This document shows positions 8,112-18,002 of a stretch of 50,476 nt of DNA, piece by piece. Positions within the stretch are counted from its first letter, which is position 1. The number at the start of each line of letters is the position of its first letter. Source of the stretch: a virus; the IMG/VR virus record IMGVR_UViG_3300031274_000003, positions 1 to 50,476 of that record; one strand, written 5' to 3'. The position numbers and the translations under genes were made by a program. The notes beneath the pieces were generated by a model. That model was not told where the DNA came from. It did no database searches and worked only from the letters and a program-made list of their open reading frames with translations.

Positions 8112-9928
8112 TCGTTAGAGACCTACTTATTGATTTCGGCGCTAGACTGAACAAATCAGATTTAAGTAAAGTCGATAAGCAATCCCAAGGTTTTGCGACC
8201 AAAACCGGCGGGCTCATGACTACTTTGTTGAGCTTAGGTTTCCTTAAGTTCTTCAAAGATGCAACTATCGGCGTGTTGAGCTTAGCCAGCTCTGTTGTTG
8301 AAAACATGAACGTCATGAATGCCGCTTTCGGTGAGAATGTGGGCGACGTTCAGGCGTGGGCAAAATCGTTTGGCGATGCGGCAGGTAGAAACAGGTATGA
8401 ACTAGAGCAGATGGCAGGCAGCTTGGGCGCCATGCTCAATCCGATGTTGAAAAGCGCCGATGCCGCTGCCGATATGTCTAAAAAGCTTACTGAGCTGGCA
8501 GTGGATTTAGGCAGTTTCTATAACGTCGCTGATCAAGATGCTCTTGTTGCGCTTCGTGCAGGTTTAGTTGGCGAAACTGAACCCATGCGCAAATTCGGTG
8601 TCATCATGACCGAAGCGTCCATGAAAGCATGGATGTTGGAAAACCGAATAAAGGGCAACATAAAAACCATGTCGGTAGCGGATAAAACCATGCTCCGCTA
8701 CCGGTATATGTTAGAGCAGACTTCGCTTGCTAATGGTGACGCAATAAGAACGGCCGACTCTTTGGCCAACGCCGGTAAAGCGCTTAAAGCTAAATTCATG
8801 GAGCTGGTTACCGGTGCCGGTAGTAAACTGATACCCTTCGCCGGAAAAGTAGTTTACGCACTGTCTCGTGTTGTGACGCTGTTTAAGCAAGTATCGGCTG
8901 ACTCTAAAATAGTAGAGTCTGCTTTTGCCGTGTTGGGTGCCGCTGCTGTAGCGCTTGCTATAAAAATGCTGCTCCCGTTCCTGCCCATTATTTTAGCTAT
9001 AGGCGCGCTTATTCTTGTTATCGATGACCTGTGGACAATGTTCGAAGGCGGCGAATCAGAAATAGGTAAGCTCATAGATTGGTTATGGGGCCCTGGCAGT
9101 GCGCAAGCCGCGGTGACCGCGGTGAAGCAGGCATTTGCCGATTTCGTCGCTTGGATGAGAACGGATGGGCTTGCTATATGGCACGAAATAACCGCCGTAA
9201 TTCGAAACTTTATTAGAGCTGCCGCACCTTACATAAAGAGCTTTCTAGTAGGGATAGGCGATGCTTTTGTCTGGACTTTAGACAATGTTATTGAGCCATT
9301 TTTTACCTGGTTAATTGACTCAGCTATACCCGCAGTAGCCGATTTTGTTGAGGCTGCTACACCTTATATAAAGTTTTTCCTAACCGTAATAGGAGACGGT
9401 CTAGGTTGGGTTTACGATAATGTTCTTAAGCCTTTGTTTGGATTCCTTATCGATACCGCCATACCTATAATAGGCAAGGTGGCGAAAGCAATAGGTGAGT
9501 TTTTCGCGCCCGCTGTAGATAATCTAATTTGGTTTTTTGAGAAGCTGTTCGGAGTTGTCGGTAAGGTAATTGACGAGATAGGCAACTTTATCGACATGGT
9601 TGCCGAGGGTGTAAAAGCAGCCGCAGATTTGTTTGGGATAGATTTGAGCACTGAGCCTAAAAGCGGGATAGGCGGCACCAGAGTAGGTGGAGGGGCCGCT
9701 GCTTTTAACAAGGGCGTGCAGGCAGGCAGTTATTTAACTACCAGCATACCCTTGTCCGCGGTAGGCGCTGGCAATTACGGCGGCGACGAGATAAATCAAA
9801 ATGTTGAGATAAAATTCGACAACGCTCAGAATATTTCTCCTGAACGGGTAGGGTCAAATGTAGAAGACGTTATGAAGCGCGTCAATAAACGAGCGCTTGC
9901 TGCACTGAAGCAGCGGAAGGGTGGCTGA
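8108..9928 (+). CDS. Tail tape measure protein
   Basis: This 606-residue protein sets tail length and is expected to be ejected with the DNA. It follows the chaperones, as tape measures do. Seen are a helical N-terminal third, a strongly hydrophobic segment around residues 278-305 that could span a membrane, and repeated Trp/Phe-rich units around residues 345-490 (I-x-x-F-x-x-W-x-I-D-x-A-I-P). At about 1.5 angstrom per residue it predicts a tail near 90 nm. Confidence 0.9.
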   Translation: MIVRDLLIDFGARLNKSDLSKVDKQSQGFATKTGGLMTTLLSLGFLKFFKDATIGVLSLASSVVENMNVMNAAFGENVGDVQAWAKSFGDAAGRNRYELEQMAGSLGAMLNPMLKSADAAADMSKKLTELAVDLGSFYNVADQDALVALRAGLVGETEPMRKFGVIMTEASMKAWMLENRIKGNIKTMSVADKTMLRYRYMLEQTSLANGDAIRTADSLANAGKALKAKFMELVTGAGSKLIPFAGKVVYALSRVVTLFKQVSADSKIVESAFAVLGAAAVALAIKMLLPFLPIILAIGALILVIDDLWTMFEGGESEIGKLIDWLWGPGSAQAAVTAVKQAFADFVAWMRTDGLAIWHEITAVIRNFIRAAAPYIKSFLVGIGDAFVWTLDNVIEPFFTWLIDSAIPAVADFVEAATPYIKFFLTVIGDGLGWVYDNVLKPLFGFLIDTAIPIIGKVAKAIGEFFAPAVDNLIWFFEKLFGVVGKVIDEIGNFIDMVAEGVKAAADLFGIDLSTEPKSGIGGTRVGGGAAAFNKGVQAGSYLTTSIPLSAVGAGNYGGDEINQNVEIKFDNAQNISPERVGSNVEDVMKRVNKRALAALKQRKGG

Positions 9929-9929
9929 T

Positions 9930-10556
9930 ATGCCCAACGCCGATTTTAAAAGCCAACGCGGCGCTGCTCCTGTCGTTACAGTAGGGGATGTGCAAGTTTC
10001 TGCTTCACTGAACGAGATTCACGAGCTTAGTGCGGACGTAACGTCAGCACCGGTTGAGGGTAAGATCGATAATGATGATCACATCTACAGGAAGCCCAGA
10101 GAGGTGTCTATAGACGGTGTTGTATCGGACGTGTTCCTAGAGGTAGGCTTCCCTGGTAAATCGCTTATAGAGAGCTTTCGAACAGGCAACGAAGACAACC
10201 CGGCTGTTGAAGCGTGGCACACTATCAAGAGCTACTGGGAGACATCCAAGATTGTTGACGTAGAGACCTCGCTGGAGACAATACCATCGGTCGGTATTTT
10301 GAGTTTTAGAGTGCAGCGTGGCCCCGGAAATAAAAAAGGAGTGCTTTATTTTTCGATAAAATGCCGACAGATAAATGTGGTATCAACGCAAACTACAGGC
10401 ACTGTAAAATTACCTAAAGACAACGTTGTAAAAGGCAAGGCGGAAGGCAAAGGTAGTAAGGGTAAGAACGACGGCACGCAGGCACAAGACACAAAAGCGA
10501 AGCAGTCTACACTGTCTAGATTAGCGGGCGGCGTGTCCGGGTTTTTAGGTTTTTGA
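9930..10556 (+). CDS. Dit-like baseplate hub protein
   Basis: This protein of 208 residues starts at ATG 9930, which lies nine bases after GGAAGG; an in-frame GTG at 9921 directly abuts that site and is less likely. It has the pattern of Dit-like N-terminal domains of small contractile phages: VSASLNEIHELSADVTSAPVE, then the strands KPREVSIDGVVSD, with a Lys/Gly-rich C-terminal tail (about residues 165-190). It sits between tape measure and plug, which fits a central baseplate ring that starts tube assembly. Confidence 0.75.
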   Translation: MPNADFKSQRGAAPVVTVGDVQVSASLNEIHELSADVTSAPVEGKIDNDDHIYRKPREVSIDGVVSDVFLEVGFPGKSLIESFRTGNEDNPAVEAWHTIKSYWETSKIVDVETSLETIPSVGILSFRVQRGPGNKKGVLYFSIKCRQINVVSTQTTGTVKLPKDNVVKGKAEGKGSKGKNDGTQAQDTKAKQSTLSRLAGGVSGFLGF

Positions 10557-10557
10557 T

Positions 10558-10905
10558 ATGTTAGAAGTTATTCAAACAGAGACCGACGGCACTTTGCACT
10601 ACGATATTGAGCGAGAGCTTGACGGGACCAGCTTTATCTTGCGCTTTATATTCAACTCATACGATCAGCACTGGTTTTTGTCTGTGTTGACAGATGCAGG
10701 TGAGGAAATAGCAGGCGCGCAGTCGTATAGACTGGTTAACGGATGTTACCCACTAAACAGCGTTAGAGACTCCAACAGACCTGCCGGAGAGCTGTATTTA
10801 CTGCCTCAATCGGATCAAGACCCTACTCTTAAAACTTTGGGCATATCGTCCATACTGACATATCTGCCAAGAGCGGATATTTTAGAATTAAGGGCGCAGC
10901 TGTGA
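10558..10905 (+). CDS. Baseplate plug protein (Pam3 gp18-like)
   Basis: This 115-residue all-beta protein has the layout of the plug domain described for cyanophage Pam3: FILRFIFNSYDQHWFLSV strands, a GAQSYRLVNGCYPL segment and an AGELYLL strand. It is expected to close the tube channel at the baseplate. The next gene starts with GTG overlapping its stop (GTGA). Confidence 0.75.
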   Translation: MLEVIQTETDGTLHYDIERELDGTSFILRFIFNSYDQHWFLSVLTDAGEEIAGAQSYRLVNGCYPLNSVRDSNRPAGELYLLPQSDQDPTLKTLGISSILTYLPRADILELRAQL

Positions 10906-11723
10906 GTTTGATTTTTGACAGGCGTTATGAGCTGATAGTTGGGGATATGCTGTTTACAGACTTGGAGATAGGTTTTACAGCGGTCCGTTCTCTGAAAGAC
11001 ACCTCGCCCAACTCGCTAGAGCTTACAATCACTAATGTGGCGGAAAATAGAAGGTTATCGATGTCTTTAAGCAAAGCACCTACTGTACAGCTTAGCGCAG
11101 GTTATAAAGAAAATATGGGAGTGATATTTTTAGGTGAGGCTCGTGAGATAACGCATTCCAAACAGCAGACTGAGTGGGTAACGTCAATATCATCGGCAGA
11201 CGGTGAAAATGCTATGGCCAAATCTAGGATAAATAAATCTTTTGCCCCCGGTGTATCTTATGAAACGGTAGTTCTAGAGGTGGCTGAATCTATGGGCGGT
11301 ATAGGCTTAGGTAATCTGAAAAAACTACTTAAAAAAGGCGCGCTGCCGACCAAACGAAAAAAATTTGTAAAAGGCGTGACGGTAAGTGGACCGTCTAAAA
11401 AAGAATTGCGCAGGTTGATGCTCGCGTCAACTTTGGAGTGGAGTATTCAAAACAGCAAATTTCAGGTTTTAGAAGCCAATAAAACGCTGCAAACCGTGGC
11501 TTATGTTCTGTCAAAAGATACTGGATTACTTGGGTCGCCCATTTCCGATAATAAAGGTAATTTAGAGGTTACGTGTAATCTTAACCCTCAGATAGTTCCG
11601 GGTAGACAGATCGAGGTTCGTTCAAAGTACGTGAAAGGTTTCTACAGATGCGTTAGAGTGGAATATAGAGGCTCTTACCCGGGCGGTGAGTGGCGAAACA
11701 GCATAGAGGCAACTCGGATATGA
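10902..11723 (+). CDS. Baseplate hub protein (gp27-like)
   Basis: This 273-residue protein is predicted to form the hub between tube and spike. It begins at GTG 10902, overlapping the plug stop. Beta-rich segments such as LELTITNVAENRRLSMSL and VTCNLNPQIVPGRQIEV match hub proteins of small contractile phages, and its place before the spike gene supports the call. Confidence 0.75.
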   Translation: MSLIFDRRYELIVGDMLFTDLEIGFTAVRSLKDTSPNSLELTITNVAENRRLSMSLSKAPTVQLSAGYKENMGVIFLGEAREITHSKQQTEWVTSISSADGENAMAKSRINKSFAPGVSYETVVLEVAESMGGIGLGNLKKLLKKGALPTKRKKFVKGVTVSGPSKKELRRLMLASTLEWSIQNSKFQVLEANKTLQTVAYVLSKDTGLLGSPISDNKGNLEVTCNLNPQIVPGRQIEVRSKYVKGFYRCVRVEYRGSYPGGEWRNSIEATRI

Positions 11724-12286
11724 TAACACCCGATGAAATAGAAGTTATAGAGGCCGCTATCGAGTCTGATAGGTTGGACTTACACACATTTCAGGTAGGT
11801 TCTGTGCAGGCTGTTCACGGGGCGTATGTGGATGTTCGGCTGGGCGTGAAAAGGTTGATTCCTACAGATGAAGGTGGCTTAGAAGAAGAAGAGATTTGCG
11901 TACTGAAAAACCTACCTGTGTGGTGTTACAGAGATGCTACTTTTCACGCGAGTTTTCCGGTTCAGGTAGGCACTGAAGGAGCTGTCCTGTTTGCTGAAAC
12001 GTCATTGGCGCAGTGGCGCGCAGGCTCAGGCTCTGAAGTCCCGGATGATGTGGGCCGCCATACGTTAACAGGCGGTGTGTTTTTTCCGGGAGTTGTTCGA
12101 GATAATGACGCTGACGCACTGACTAGGCCGAATAATGGGATTACAGTCGGCACTGTTGACGGAACGGTATCGGTATCCGTACAAGCCGACGGCACGATAA
12201 CTGCCGAAAACAACGCAGGCAGCTTTGACTTGGCACCTACCGGCAGGTTTTCGGCAAACGGCAGCAATTTTACGGTTGACCCATGA
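11720..12286 (+). CDS. Baseplate spike protein (Gp138-like)
   Basis: This 188-residue protein is predicted to be the membrane-piercing spike. Residues 20-110 look like the OB-fold of Gp138-type spikes (VQAVHGAYVDVRL, then VLKNLPVW and GTEGAVLF). The C-terminal part (about 140-188) has short strands with Gly/Asn turns, like the beta-helical shaft. I chose ATG 11720, which overlaps the hub stop as ATGA and follows AGAGG; an in-frame GTG lies at 11690. Confidence 0.78.
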   Translation: MITPDEIEVIEAAIESDRLDLHTFQVGSVQAVHGAYVDVRLGVKRLIPTDEGGLEEEEICVLKNLPVWCYRDATFHASFPVQVGTEGAVLFAETSLAQWRAGSGSEVPDDVGRHTLTGGVFFPGVVRDNDADALTRPNNGITVGTVDGTVSVSVQADGTITAENNAGSFDLAPTGRFSANGSNFTVDP

Positions 12287-12693
12287 CATATTTCGCCAAT
12301 GAAAGCGCTCAAATAGAGCTTACAAACACCGCAGGGCCCGCCGATCTGGTTTACGGCGGAGACGTTCCGATATCTGATACTAATATCATAAAGACTTATG
12401 ATGCGAACGTCCGTGCGGGAGGCTCTAGAGTGGCTGTCACTTCCGTTACGGCGGTATGGACACCTTCTTGCCCTTATACCTCAGCGGGCACTCACACATT
12501 TGTCAGCGGCACAGGCACCGTAACTGCTCAATCGACTAGGTGTAGGTTGTCTGGACAGCCTCCTATGAGGCAGGATGACGTAGGCGCATGTGCGGGCGTG
12601 TGGAACCTAAGTTCAGCGCCGTATACGCCTATGGCATGTGCGTGCACGATGAGCGTTAGTAATGCCGGCCAGAATAGAGCGAGAGGGCTATGA
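12283..12693 (+). CDS. Putative PAAR-like spike tip protein
   Basis: This 136-residue protein follows the spike gene with an ATGA overlap. Its second half has five Cys (one near residue 67, others in the CRLSGQPPMRQDDVGACAG region and a later CAC), and the Gly/Pro/Asp-rich loop resembles PAAR tips that bind a metal ion. The position and the Cys pattern are the only arguments; no standard PAAR motif is certain. It could also be another small baseplate protein. Confidence 0.45.
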   Translation: MTYFANESAQIELTNTAGPADLVYGGDVPISDTNIIKTYDANVRAGGSRVAVTSVTAVWTPSCPYTSAGTHTFVSGTGTVTAQSTRCRLSGQPPMRQDDVGACAGVWNLSSAPYTPMACACTMSVSNAGQNRARGL

Positions 12694-15581
12694 CAAACAC
12701 TATTGCATCGTTCAGCGGCCCTAATAATGACTGGGTTTGGCGTAACGGCCGACGCGTGTTTGTTACCGGCGCCGATCTTATACGGCAGCGTTGGGGTATC
12801 CGGGCCCGGTCTATAAAAGGCGAATGGATTATCGATAAAAATGCAGGTATCCCCTACTGGGAAGAGATTTTTATAAAAAGATACTCCAACCAGCGCATAC
12901 GCGAGATATTCAGAGAGATGTCGCTCGCCACGCAGGGCGTTATCCGGGTAATCAGCATAAGCCCGGGGAAGGTCAATCCGGCCACTCGAAAACTGGAAGA
13001 CTTGGTGGTCAACTGCCTGATTGAAGGCGAGGAAGGTGAGGAAGCAGCCACATTCAGGTTCTTATCTGATGTTTATGATATAGGCACTCCCGGTAATATA
13101 ATATCAGTAACGACGCCTGATACAGGCGTCACGCCTACTTATTTTTCGTATGTCGCCAGAGACGGCGGCACCTTGTGGGCAGACTACGCCATATTCTACG
13201 CGGGCCCTGGAATAACTCTAGCCGACGGCGCTCACGGCATATCTATATCGGCTTCAGGAGTAAGGTCTATCGGTGTTTTGGGGCAGACGCCTTTAACCGG
13301 TGAGCCTACAGTATCGGCCGGCGACGGCATCGAACTCACTCAGGCCGCGGGCAACATAGAGATAACAAATATCGGAGTGTTGTCGCTATCATCAAACTCT
13401 AACGGTGAGGAGATCGCAGGCGGTGTCCGTGTCGTTGAGGGTAATGGTATTGTGGTAGATGCTCTAGATTCCGGTGACGGTTTCAAAGTAGCGCGGATAA
13501 CCGGAGGGCCCTGGCTTTTGGCAGACTCTATATCTACGGTGACCGGCACTCTGAACAGCGGCAGCGTAACCAGTACTCAAGACTATAGAGACTCTGATAT
13601 TTACGATGTGCAAGAGGTAGCGGCATCCCCCGGCCTAGACATACAAGTTATATTTGCCGGTGTAGATGCCTTCAGAAAGGTCATAAATTACCTTAAATAT
13701 GAGGGTGCCGGCACATTAACCATCTCTTTGTGGAATTTTTCTACAGTTGGTTGGGACACTATTCATAGTTTCACGTTGTCGGAAGCTTGGGAAGTTATCG
13801 AAATACCTGTAGCGGATACTGCGGACTATATAGACGGGTCAGGCGAGGTTAGAGTGCGCTACTACCGTGCAACTACTGGCAGCGCGGCCAATAACCTAGA
13901 GATAGATCTGTGCGTGTTGGAACGAGACACTGTGGGCGGTTCTGCGGGGGTCACTGACCACGGGGCCCTGACCGGTTTGCCTGATGTAAATGATCACGCT
14001 TATGCTTTTCTGCACAACGGCGCTAGAGCGATGTCAGGCACTTTTAATCTGGCTGCGCAGCGGATAACAGACTCCAACAGAAGCAGTAGCTCTTGGGCTT
14101 CTGCGGGTATACCATGGACGAGTAACCCTGCCGAATGGACGGCTATTCGAGATTTAATAGGGTATGAAGGGTCTATAGCGCTTGCGATTATACAAGCGGC
14201 AGCATCAGGCGCCGGCGTCACTTCTCTTAATTCATTGACCGGGGATTTAGGTGTAGCGGCCGGAGATAATATAGCGATTGATGTAACCGATCCAGATATA
14301 ACGGTGTCTGTAGCCGGTTTAGCTGATCGTCAAGTAGTGTTAGGCGACACAGACGGGTCTGTTTTACAAACCAACTTACTAGAGTTTACAACCGATAATC
14401 AGTTGGTGATTTCCGGAGGTTTTCCCGGTCAATCTTTGCTGGGAACAGGCTTTGTATCTCCCGGTGTAGTTGCTATAGGAGGCACAGGAACTTTATATTT
14501 AGGCGCGGCGGCCGCTCTTACTGATGCTAATAAAGCGGGGAGCACGTGGGCATCTAATGGTATACCTATCTCTAACAGTGCATCCGAATGGTCTGATATT
14601 GAAACGCTCATAGGGTCAGAAGGTTCATTATTTGAAGCTATTTTAACAGCAAACACAGGCAACACGCTGGGCGAAGCTTATAACCAGGGCGGTGCCGGGG
14701 TAGGCGCATTGATTCAAGCGACCGATGGCGGTGTAGTTATCCAAAACACCGGCCAAAATAATCTACTTCATATTCAACAGCTCGGCACGGCTACCTCAGG
14801 CATAGATGCCGCTATTAATTTTGTTAACCACAGCACTGCTCCAGAAGCCTTTGCGGCACTTTTTTCAGGCCTAGCCGGAGACTATATAGGAGTAAGTGAT
14901 TATGACGATGAAGAGTACCTGTCGGGCCATAGGCTGTATTGTAACAATCAGATTCTTTCGATGGTTTGTGAAGAAGACACTGCTGACCACGAATCTCATA
15001 GTTTAGTCTCGGTTCGGCGGTTTGCCACCAATCCCGATAATTATTTAACCAAGGCTATGCTGCTGTCTTCGCATTATGATGCAGACGCAGTACCGCCTGT
15101 TTACCATGAGGCCCGGGTTGAAACCAGAATAAGATGTACCACGGCCAACGATTGGCACACAGACATCTTCATGACCGTGTCAGGGGACGGCGCCGTAGAT
15201 GTCAACAACACGGATATAACTTTTGCTAAAACAGTATCTTATGGTTCGGCGCCTACTGACGCGTCTTATGCCGCGGGCACTTTAGTAGTGGATTGGACTG
15301 AAGGAGCGGTCCAAAAAGTCAGCATCACAGGCAACATAACGGCCGTGTCGTTCACACCACCTAGAGGCGTTACACCCAATCTGTTCATAGATATAGCTTC
15401 GCCTAGCGGTGACTATACCATATCCGGCTTTCCGGCAAACGTTCAATGGCAAGGGTCTATTGATCCAGATTCATCGGCGATGACTATTTATTCCGGAACA
15501 TCTGCCACTATATCTCTTGTCTATCTAGGCACGTCCATGGGCTATCGAGCAACTATTTTGCCTCAGGTGCCGACGCCATGA
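12690..15581 (+). CDS. Baseplate wedge protein W (gp25-like) fused to a tail-fibre region
   Basis: Residues 1 to about 130 of this 963-residue protein look like the wedge protein W of simple contractile tails (Mu gp46/gp25-like): a DLIRQRWGIRARSIKGEW segment, then EIFREMSLATQGVIRV. The rest looks like a fibre: long Gly/Ser/Thr beta sequence, two copies of a W-A-S-x-G-I-P...E-W...L-I-G-x-E-G-S segment (about residues 452-505 and 606-660), and a C-terminal domain (about 855-963) common at phage fibre ends. W alone is normally 110-140 residues. GAGAGGG precedes the ATG. Gene J follows after two further genes. Confidence 0.78.
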   Translation: MTNTIASFSGPNNDWVWRNGRRVFVTGADLIRQRWGIRARSIKGEWIIDKNAGIPYWEEIFIKRYSNQRIREIFREMSLATQGVIRVISISPGKVNPATRKLEDLVVNCLIEGEEGEEAATFRFLSDVYDIGTPGNIISVTTPDTGVTPTYFSYVARDGGTLWADYAIFYAGPGITLADGAHGISISASGVRSIGVLGQTPLTGEPTVSAGDGIELTQAAGNIEITNIGVLSLSSNSNGEEIAGGVRVVEGNGIVVDALDSGDGFKVARITGGPWLLADSISTVTGTLNSGSVTSTQDYRDSDIYDVQEVAASPGLDIQVIFAGVDAFRKVINYLKYEGAGTLTISLWNFSTVGWDTIHSFTLSEAWEVIEIPVADTADYIDGSGEVRVRYYRATTGSAANNLEIDLCVLERDTVGGSAGVTDHGALTGLPDVNDHAYAFLHNGARAMSGTFNLAAQRITDSNRSSSSWASAGIPWTSNPAEWTAIRDLIGYEGSIALAIIQAAASGAGVTSLNSLTGDLGVAAGDNIAIDVTDPDITVSVAGLADRQVVLGDTDGSVLQTNLLEFTTDNQLVISGGFPGQSLLGTGFVSPGVVAIGGTGTLYLGAAAALTDANKAGSTWASNGIPISNSASEWSDIETLIGSEGSLFEAILTANTGNTLGEAYNQGGAGVGALIQATDGGVVIQNTGQNNLLHIQQLGTATSGIDAAINFVNHSTAPEAFAALFSGLAGDYIGVSDYDDEEYLSGHRLYCNNQILSMVCEEDTADHESHSLVSVRRFATNPDNYLTKAMLLSSHYDADAVPPVYHEARVETRIRCTTANDWHTDIFMTVSGDGAVDVNNTDITFAKTVSYGSAPTDASYAAGTLVVDWTEGAVQKVSITGNITAVSFTPPRGVTPNLFIDIASPSGDYTISGFPANVQWQGSIDPDSSAMTIYSGTSATISLVYLGTSMGYRATILPQVPTP

Positions 15582-16291
15582 TGGGTATACACTATATCGG
15601 TGAAACATTGGGCGGTACTTCGGTACCTTGCTACGTACAACCTAACGCGCCCGGTGACCTGATTTTGGTCTGTGTAATTATCATAGGGACGACTTATGAC
15701 GTTGCTATACCCAGTCTTAGTGTGGACGCGCTCCGCAATGGGGTATCTCTAAATTCTGCTGGTGTTCCGTACTACCGAGACATAACCGGATCGCAATCAG
15801 GTGAAACCACTATAAGATTTAGGTACCAAGTAAGAATAATCAGACAAACAAATCCGGAAGTAGGTAACTACCCTGTGACTTTGTCGGCGTCGACAAATGG
15901 CGATCCGATCAGGCGTCGCTCTATGCGGGTTTATCTGCTAACTAGAGCCGTGTACGCCTCTATAAGTACCGCTTCAGGTAGCGGCACCTCTAACACTAGA
16001 ATTTTTTCGCCCAACGCTAGGTGGGGTTCAATGCAGATAGGGGGAGCGCTGGCAGTAGGTAATCTTCTCACAGGCCAGTGGTTTGATACAGTCAACATAT
16101 CTACAGACGTAATCGATAACTGTTCGTGGCGATCTGACGCTACTTATGGGTCATATTATAGGATTGCAGGGAGTGCTAATAGTGCTATACTGGCCACTAG
16201 AGCGTCGTGGTCACCGACTACCAGCTATGTTCACATGGCGATGAATTTTGACGCCGAAGAGTTGATGATCCCGCTAAACTCACAAGGATAA
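15578..16291 (+). CDS. Putative tail-fibre-associated or receptor-binding protein
   Basis: This 237-residue protein overlaps the stop of the wedge-fibre fusion (ATGATG). It is beta-rich with many Ser/Thr/Tyr and an Arg-rich centre (around residues 85-130). No transmembrane helix or known motif is clear. By position it is likely a fibre tip, adhesin or chaperone of the fibre. I do not recognise the family. Confidence 0.6.
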   Translation: MMGIHYIGETLGGTSVPCYVQPNAPGDLILVCVIIIGTTYDVAIPSLSVDALRNGVSLNSAGVPYYRDITGSQSGETTIRFRYQVRIIRQTNPEVGNYPVTLSASTNGDPIRRRSMRVYLLTRAVYASISTASGSGTSNTRIFSPNARWGSMQIGGALAVGNLLTGQWFDTVNISTDVIDNCSWRSDATYGSYYRIAGSANSAILATRASWSPTTSYVHMAMNFDAEELMIPLNSQG

Positions 16292-16302
16292 GGAGCAAAA
16301 CA

Positions 16303-16815
16303 ATGGAAAAAACATTCACAGTAGAAGAAGCACAGGTTGTTTATACCACGGGTTCAACCCTGAGAGGTATGGGCAACCAAAAAATGAATTACGCGTTGGA
16401 GCGTAATTTGGAGGCAGTACGGAAGATTATCGAGACCAGTCGGAAAGAATCCAAGCTCGATTCTTCGGAAGAGTTTCAGGCTTTGAAAAAAGCCGAGGAC
16501 GAGATCATAACTGCTGCCAGGGCCCTCCCTCAAACCATGTCGGAAGACGATAAAGACGCATGGTTTGCTGAGGAGTACAAAAAGATAAAACCAGCGCAAG
16601 ACGCTTTTAACGCGCTGGTCGAAAAATGGCGCAAAGAAAACGAAGTTACTGTGAGTGTGTATCACATTCATGAGAATGATCTCAGAGAACTGGAATTGGC
16701 CGAGTTGGACGGTGCTCCGAGAGATCCCAAGCATACCGACGCTCAATTTCTCAACCAATACCGCGCTCGGTATAACTGGATTATGGTTATGCTCGACTGC
16801 GTCAAAACTGACTAG
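16303..16815 (+). CDS. Unknown helical protein in the baseplate block
   Basis: This 170-residue, highly charged and helical protein has AAGGAG before its ATG. The opening (EEAQVVYTTGSTLRGM, then NYALERNLEAVRK) looks like small phage proteins of unknown role. It may assist fibre or baseplate assembly. No catalytic motif is seen. Confidence 0.6.
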   Translation: MEKTFTVEEAQVVYTTGSTLRGMGNQKMNYALERNLEAVRKIIETSRKESKLDSSEEFQALKKAEDEIITAARALPQTMSEDDKDAWFAEEYKKIKPAQDAFNALVEKWRKENEVTVSVYHIHENDLRELELAELDGAPRDPKHTDAQFLNQYRARYNWIMVMLDCVKTD

Positions 16816-16827
16816 AGGCAGAAAACA

Positions 16828-18000
16828 ATGGCCGGTGTATCAAGTTCGGGCTTCACGACAAAGACGTTTGAGGAAATCAGGGAAAGCGTAAATAACAGAG
16901 TTTACACTAATGTCAGCCCCGAGCTTGATTTAAGCGATGATTCTCTAGACGGTGTAGAGATAGCCGCGGTATCTGTAGAGCTAGCTGATATGTGGGAAGT
17001 GCTGCAAGCTCTACAAGCTTCCTTCGACCCCTCTCAAGCCTCAGGTTGGACGCTTGAGCAGCGATGCGCGATAACAGGCACGTATAAGTCTACCTACACC
17101 TACACGCGTGTATACGGTACCGTCGAGCTGGACGCAAACACCAGCTTGCCCGCAGGCAGTGTAGCGAACCTAACCGGCAAGCCCAACACTCGTTTTGCCA
17201 CGGAGACAGAAGTGCCGGGAGACGCTACGGGAGGCTTTTTCGATGTCTGGTTTGTGGCGCTTGAGCCGGGCCCGACCGCGGTTGATGTTGGCGAGCTGAG
17301 TGAGATCAATGTTGCTGAGCCGGGTTGGTTATCTGTAGATAACTCTGTTGAGCACGATACACTCGGCACTGTTCCGGAAACAGATGAGGAGCTCCGCGAC
17401 AAGCGTGTCAGGGAGTTGGCTGGAGCCGGCTCAAGTACGCTGGCGTCCATAAAAGCTGCCGTCTCTAGAGTCGCCAATGTGATAGACGTTGTCGGTTTTG
17501 AAAACACATCGCTGGTACCTCAAGGGCTGCTGCCTAGGAACTCCATTCAGCTAATCGTGCGTGGTGGTGACGATGACGACATAGCCGCCGCGATTTTCGA
17601 CAAACGGGCAGGGGGAGGCGCTGGCACTGTAGGCGCTACCGCTGTAGATGTAATTGACAGCGCCGGTGTCCCTCAAACAATACGCTTCGACCGAGCAAAC
17701 GAGCGCGATTTTTACGCATCGATTACGGTAGAAGTCACTTCGGCTTGGGAGGGCGCCGACGGTATTACCAAAGTGAAGGAAGCGGTAAAAGCCTATATCG
17801 ATTCACTCCACACAGGAGATGAAATTATTTACGAAAAAGTAATAGGGTCGTTTATTTTCGTGACAGGAGTATATGATTTAAGCTCCTGCGCAATTGGATT
17901 AAGCAGCCCTCCTGCAACGTCTACTGATATCGCCGTTGCTTTTGACGACGCTATATCGTGCGATATTGCCGATATATCGGTAACTACTATACCGGTGTAA
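16828..18000 (+). CDS. Baseplate wedge protein J
   Basis: This 390-residue protein is a J/gp6-like wedge component that links wedges to the hub. Signs are the N-terminal FTTKTFEEIRESVNNR segment, the WTLEQRCAITGTYK region, and the central PETDEELRDKRVRELAGAG followed by a helical domain, all typical of baseplate J. AGAGG precedes the ATG. The DUF2612 gene follows. Confidence 0.85.
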   Translation: MAGVSSSGFTTKTFEEIRESVNNRVYTNVSPELDLSDDSLDGVEIAAVSVELADMWEVLQALQASFDPSQASGWTLEQRCAITGTYKSTYTYTRVYGTVELDANTSLPAGSVANLTGKPNTRFATETEVPGDATGGFFDVWFVALEPGPTAVDVGELSEINVAEPGWLSVDNSVEHDTLGTVPETDEELRDKRVRELAGAGSSTLASIKAAVSRVANVIDVVGFENTSLVPQGLLPRNSIQLIVRGGDDDDIAAAIFDKRAGGGAGTVGATAVDVIDSAGVPQTIRFDRANERDFYASITVEVTSAWEGADGITKVKEAVKAYIDSLHTGDEIIYEKVIGSFIFVTGVYDLSSCAIGLSSPPATSTDIAVAFDDAISCDIADISVTTIPV

Positions 18001-18002
18001 AT

